In this document: piece by piece, positions 5,965-8,976 of the stretch
How the letters are laid out: every line of letters starts with the position of its first letter
Position numbering within the stretch: position 1 is the stretch's first letter
Assembly (NCBI GenBank): GCA_030840545.1
Contig: JAVEEH010000311.1
Coordinates: 1-8,976, forward strand
Source of the DNA: Frankiaceae bacterium
GTDB lineage: Bacteria > Actinomycetota > Actinomycetes > JAFAQI01
Reading direction: 5' to 3'
DNA length: 8,976 nt
Notes under the pieces: generated by a model
The model's database searches: none
Seen by the model: only the letters and a program-made list of their open reading frames with translations
What the model was told of the DNA's origin: nothing
Position numbers and translations under genes: made by a program

Positions 5965-7494
5965 GAGCTTGGCGTGGCTGTCCTGCTCCATCGGCCCGGT
6001 CCGCCAGCCGCCCGGCGTGCCCTTGTACTGCATGGTGAACGCCTGCATCGTCGTGTTGGCATAGCGCGACAGCGGCGTGAACGACAGGCTCGACTGCAGC
6101 GTCACGCCGCCCTTGAGCGTCATCGCGTTGAGCACAGCCTGCAACCGCGCCCGGGTCAGGTCGGGGCCGACCTTCTGCAGCGCCGTGACGAGGAGCTGCA
6201 TGCCCTCGTAGGCGCCCTCACTGAACTGGTTGTAAGGGTCGGCCTGCGGGTTGACCGCACGCAAGGCGTTGACATAGGCGCGTACGCCGGGGTCGCTGGT
6301 GTACTGCTCGACGTTGGGCTTGAAGCCGGTCCAGGTGACCATCTGGTCGCACTTGTCACCGCACTGGCTCTCGAACTGGTAGGTGAACAGCGGCTGCGCA
6401 CCGGCGTAACCGAACGCCACCTTGCTGTCCGACGCCGCGGGGGTGTTGGGGTCCTGCATCCACGTCAGCGCCGTCTCCGGCTCGAGGAACAGCGCGACGA
6501 AGTCGGGCTTGGCCTGGTAGAACGTCGCGGCCTGGCTGCTGTAGCTGTTCTGGCCGGCCTGGATGCCGCAGTAGGCCTTGTTGCAGCTGTTGTTGCTGTT
6601 CTGGCCGTCGACCGGCTTGCCGGTCAGGCGCCGCACCTCGGCGTTGTAGGCGGATGCCGCCTCGCGGCCGAAGTGGTAGTTGTTGTCGAACACGATGCCG
6701 AAGTGCCGGGCACCGCGCTTGTAGGCCTCGTCGGCCATGATGCGCGCCGATGACGCCGTCGACGTCGCGATCGGCCACACCCACGGCTGCGCGCTGCCGT
6801 TGGAACGCGCGTACTGGTCGATGGCCAGCCCGTCGGTGCCGACGACCGGCATCCGCGCATTGTCGAGGTCACCGCTCTTGATGACCACCTGCAGCCCCTC
6901 GGAGGAGGCGCCGACCGGGATCGCGAAGACACCGGACTGGACGAAGTCGCGCAGATACTGCGCGCCGGTGGTGGCTTGCCAGCCGTCGTCCTTGTAGGTC
7001 ATGTGCAGCTGCCGGCCGCAGATGCCGCCGGCCTGGTTGATCTGCTGCACGACTGCGTCCATGGCATAGCGCATCTCGCCGAGGAACGCCGAGCCGATGC
7101 CGGACTGCACCACTGTCGTCGCGAGCTCGATCTTGTTGGCGGACACACCCTTGTCGGTCGCGCCGCCGTTGCCCGACAAGGTGCAGGTGAGTCCGGCCTT
7201 CGCGGGCGGGATGGCCTGACCGCCGGCGTTGGCCTGTCCACCGCTCTGCCCCGGGGTGGTGCTGCCGTTGCCACCCGTCGTCTTGCCGTGCTTGCCGACA
7301 GGCCCGGCGACCGTCGTGGTCGGACCGGTGCCGGTGGGGCCGGTGCCGCCGGGCTGCTGCGTTCCGGGCGCGGCACCGGCGGAGGCCAGCCGGTTGGCCG
7401 GGACGACCTCGACCATGGCGACTCCGCCGATGAGTGCGCCGACGACGAAGACGGCGACGTAAGGCCACGCCGAGGTCGTTCGGGGGGACATCAT
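5953..7494 (-). CDS. membrane-tethered substrate-binding protein of the Liv-type importer (Peripla_BP_6-like)
   Basis: This 513-residue protein should bind the substrate outside the membrane and deliver it to the permease encoded next. A single hydrophobic segment (about 11-30) is followed by a Gly/Thr/Pro/Asn-rich linker (about 38-98) and then a type I binding fold like LivJ/LivK: KIELATTVVQSG (121-132), then INQAGGICGRQLHMTYKDD (152-170), where the family has its usual N-A-GG-GR segment. VGASSEG (194-200), MPVVGTDG (215-222) and RHFGIVFDNNYHFGR (263-277) fit later parts of the fold. No lipobox cysteine follows the hydrophobic segment, which is unusual for an actinobacterial binding protein and suggests an uncleaved anchor. 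Six cysteines (104, 159, 304, 309, 378, 382) include close pairs C-x4-C and C-x3-C, likely disulfides. ATG 7494 has GAGAGG eight bases upstream; Met2 at 7491 is an alternative start. The length is above the family's usual size of roughly 370-430 because of the linker. Substrate unknown. Confidence 0.88.
   Translation of the reverse strand: MMSPRTTSAWPYVAVFVVGALIGGVAMVEVVPANRLASAGAAPGTQQPGGTGPTGTGPTTTVAGPVGKHGKTTGGNGSTTPGQSGGQANAGGQAIPPAKAGLTCTLSGNGGATDKGVSANKIELATTVVQSGIGSAFLGEMRYAMDAVVQQINQAGGICGRQLHMTYKDDGWQATTGAQYLRDFVQSGVFAIPVGASSEGLQVVIKSGDLDNARMPVVGTDGLAIDQYARSNGSAQPWVWPIATSTASSARIMADEAYKRGARHFGIVFDNNYHFGREAASAYNAEVRRLTGKPVDGQNSNNSCNKAYCGIQAGQNSYSSQAATFYQAKPDFVALFLEPETALTWMQDPNTPAASDSKVAFGYAGAQPLFTYQFESQCGDKCDQMVTWTGFKPNVEQYTSDPGVRAYVNALRAVNPQADPYNQFSEGAYEGMQLLVTALQKVGPDLTRARLQAVLNAMTLKGGVTLQSSLSFTPLSRYANTTMQAFTMQYKGTPGGWRTGPMEQDSHAKLGAG
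7260..7380. repeat. low-complexity Gly/Thr/Pro linker-coding stretch
   Basis: This stretch of the binding-protein gene is made of repeated ggtgccg/ccggtg-like units and encodes GTGPTGTGP-type residues (about 39-78 of the protein). It looks like a flexible spacer between the membrane segment and the binding domain, and such DNA may vary in length between strains. Confidence 0.6.
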
Positions 7495-7508
7495 GAGCGG
7501 GGCCTCTC
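7489..7508 (-). promoter_or_regulatory. coupled stop/start junction with ribosome site before the binding-protein gene
   Basis: On the minus strand GAGAGG (7508-7503) is followed by eight bases and then ATGATG. The first ATG (7494) overlaps the upstream TGA by four bases; the second ATG (7491) would give the one-base TGATG overlap used at the next two junctions. Spacing favours the first. Confidence 0.7.
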
Positions 7509-8976
7509 GGTGGTTGTGGTGGTCATGGCGAGGAGCAGACGTTGGCGGCGGGCGGCAAGGAGTCCGGCGCCGGCGGCGAGGGCGAGGATGCCGGCCAGCA
7601 GCAGCGCGTCGCGCAGGCTGCGGTGCAGGAACAGCCAGCCGGCGAGACCGGTCGCCGGAGCGGCGATGGTCGGTTGCTGCCCGGGAGTGCCGGGGGTCGT
7701 CGTCGTCGTACCGCCGCCCGGGAGGTGAGCAGGGTGGCCGACCGTTGTCGCGGGCGGTGGTGCCGGTGCTTTCGGTCCAGGGGCGCTGCCGGGGGGTGGC
7801 GCCTGCGGTCCGGTGTGGGCAGCAGTCGTGTCGAAGATCGAGTCACCCTGCACGGCGGCGAACTGCGCCAGCACCCGTGAGCGCTCGGTCGAGTCGTTGT
7901 AGAGCTCGATCTGGACGGCCGCAACGGGCCGCTGGGCGGATGAGTCCTTCGGATAGATGGAGCCTTGGTCGTTGACGGTGTGTTCCTGGAAGAAGTCGGC
8001 GTCTGACTGCTGGATGAGGGCATACGCACCCTTTGGTGTGGCGACTCCTTCCGGCACGGGGAAACCGATGTGAAGCTTCGTCTGGGTGAGGGCGTCGATC
8101 TGGCGAGCGATGGGCTGACAGGTGTCGGCGACATGCGGCTTGCTTCCCGAGACCGCCGTCACGGTCGTCGCGCAGGCGGCCGGCCCGAACAGCACCTTGC
8201 CGGTCGGGTTGACGATCTCGATGCCCGTGACGTTGCGTTGGTAGAGCGCGCTGGAGCTGCCGGCGACGCCGTGGGCGCGAGTGGTCAGGTGCGCCGCTAT
8301 CGCGCCGATGTGGAGCTCGCCCAGACCCGGGAGTGTGACGGCGACGGCGTGCGAGGAGGCATCGACGGTGGTCTGGGCGCCGCGGACGAGGTCCCGCCAG
8401 CTGGACGCGCTGGTAGCGGAATGACCGATGCGCACGGGCCCGGCAGCGACGTCAGCGGCGTCGGATGTTCCCGTGGCGCGCGCCTTGGCCAGGTCGCAGC
8501 TGACCATGGAGGTCGAGCCGTTGCTAGTGGTGCGCTGCGGTTTGACGGCGCCTCCGCTGTCCAGGCAGCTGACCACCTGGTAGGGCCAGGTCTGCCCCTG
8601 GCCACTGGTCTGGTATTCCTGCGTGGTGTTGGTGTCAGCGATCACCGACTGTGCGCTGGCGGACGCCCCGGCGGGGCGGAGTCCGAGACCCGCCAGCCGC
8701 GCCGACATGACGCCGCGGGTGCCGCCGGCGACGGGCGGCGGGATGGTCTGATTGCCCGAGGCGCTCAGTGGCCCGGCCACGCCGCCGACGAGGACAACAT
8801 CTGCCCCGTAAGCGTTGATGTCGGCGGAGTAATTGAGGAACGCCGACTGACGCTCGGCGACGCCGTCAGTGAGGCTGTCGTAGTCGAGTGGCGCGAGCGG
8901 TGGTTGCACCGGGCTGCGGTCTTCGACCACCTGGTACGGCCGCAGGGTTCGGTCGGAACCGGTCAGCAGTACGAAC
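7491..8976 (-). CDS. uncharacterised extracellular protein with C-terminal membrane anchor, 5'-partial
   Basis: I do not recognise this family with confidence. The frame is open to the window edge: 15 codons beginning FVLLTGSDRTLRPYQ precede the GTG at 8930, so the true start, and probably a signal peptide, lie outside. Numbering from that GTG, residues 1 to about 370 form an Ala/Ser/Thr/Val-rich domain with little helix propensity and four cysteines (122, 145, 253, 271). A conserved-looking block precedes the linker (AAVQIELYNDSTERSRVLAQ, about 337-356). A Pro/Gly/Thr-rich linker follows (about 372-425), then one hydrophobic segment (441-460) and a basic stop-transfer RRQR, ending in a Thr-rich tail. 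This suggests a secreted domain held at the outer face of the membrane. It is not an LPXTG sortase substrate. Its gene directly precedes, and overlaps, the binding-protein gene, so it may help the importer capture substrate or assemble (inference). Confidence 0.8.
   Translation of the reverse strand, partial: FVLLTGSDRTLRPYQVVEDRSPVQPPLAPLDYDSLTDGVAERQSAFLNYSADINAYGADVVLVGGVAGPLSASGNQTIPPPVAGGTRGVMSARLAGLGLRPAGASASAQSVIADTNTTQEYQTSGQGQTWPYQVVSCLDSGGAVKPQRTTSNGSTSMVSCDLAKARATGTSDAADVAAGPVRIGHSATSASSWRDLVRGAQTTVDASSHAVAVTLPGLGELHIGAIAAHLTTRAHGVAGSSSALYQRNVTGIEIVNPTGKVLFGPAACATTVTAVSGSKPHVADTCQPIARQIDALTQTKLHIGFPVPEGVATPKGAYALIQQSDADFFQEHTVNDQGSIYPKDSSAQRPVAAVQIELYNDSTERSRVLAQFAAVQGDSIFDTTAAHTGPQAPPPGSAPGPKAPAPPPATTVGHPAHLPGGGTTTTTPGTPGQQPTIAAPATGLAGWLFLHRSLRDALLLAGILALAAGAGLLAARRQRLLLAMTTTTTERPRS

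Noticed and set aside
7491..7720. Sortase (LPXTG) anchoring of the first importer-operon protein
   Set aside because: LPGGG and TTPGTPG lie in the linker, but no LPXTG-like motif stands directly before the final hydrophobic segment and basic tail.
8928..8930. GTG as the true start of the first importer-operon gene
   Set aside because: The frame stays open to the window edge with plausible coding sequence, and no signal peptide would be present if translation began here although the protein looks secreted.

Overview
The window is GC-rich DNA, as expected of a high-GC Actinomycetota genome. Codon third positions are strongly G/C, long antisense shadow ORFs are common, and the extracellular proteins carry Gly/Thr/Pro-rich linkers. 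No marker gene fixes the genus. Every clear gene lies on the minus strand and is transcribed from high to low coordinates.

Region 1 (8976 down to 2292) is a tightly packed ABC importer operon of the branched-chain amino acid type (HAAT/Liv family). In order of transcription it holds: (a) an unrecognised extracellular protein with a C-terminal membrane anchor, cut by the window edge; (b) a type I substrate-binding protein that lacks a lipobox and seems to be held by an N-terminal transmembrane segment and a low-complexity linker; (c) a 980-residue protein that joins both permeases and one ATPase (LivH-LivM-LivG) in one chain; (d) a separate LivF-type ATPase. All three junctions overlap (ATGATG or TGATG), so translation is probably coupled throughout. 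The promoter lies upstream of the window. The substrate cannot be read from the sequence.

Region 2 (2291 down to 2174) is a 118-bp gap. It holds a strong hairpin just after livF, followed on the transcribed strand by GGGGTTTT, and then the leader of the next unit.

Region 3 (2173 down to 102) is a two-gene unit: a LysE/RhtB-type exporter, then a BBE-type FAD-linked oxidoreductase 41 bp downstream. A second hairpin follows, related in sequence to the one after livF. A possible gene on the plus strand may end inside this last hairpin (stop at 51-53).

The most notable points are the LivH-LivM-LivG fusion, the two homologous hairpin modules placed directly after stop codons, and the unusual surface part of the importer: a membrane-tethered binding protein co-encoded with an uncharacterised anchored protein. 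I saw no insertion sequence, tRNA, rRNA or CRISPR array.
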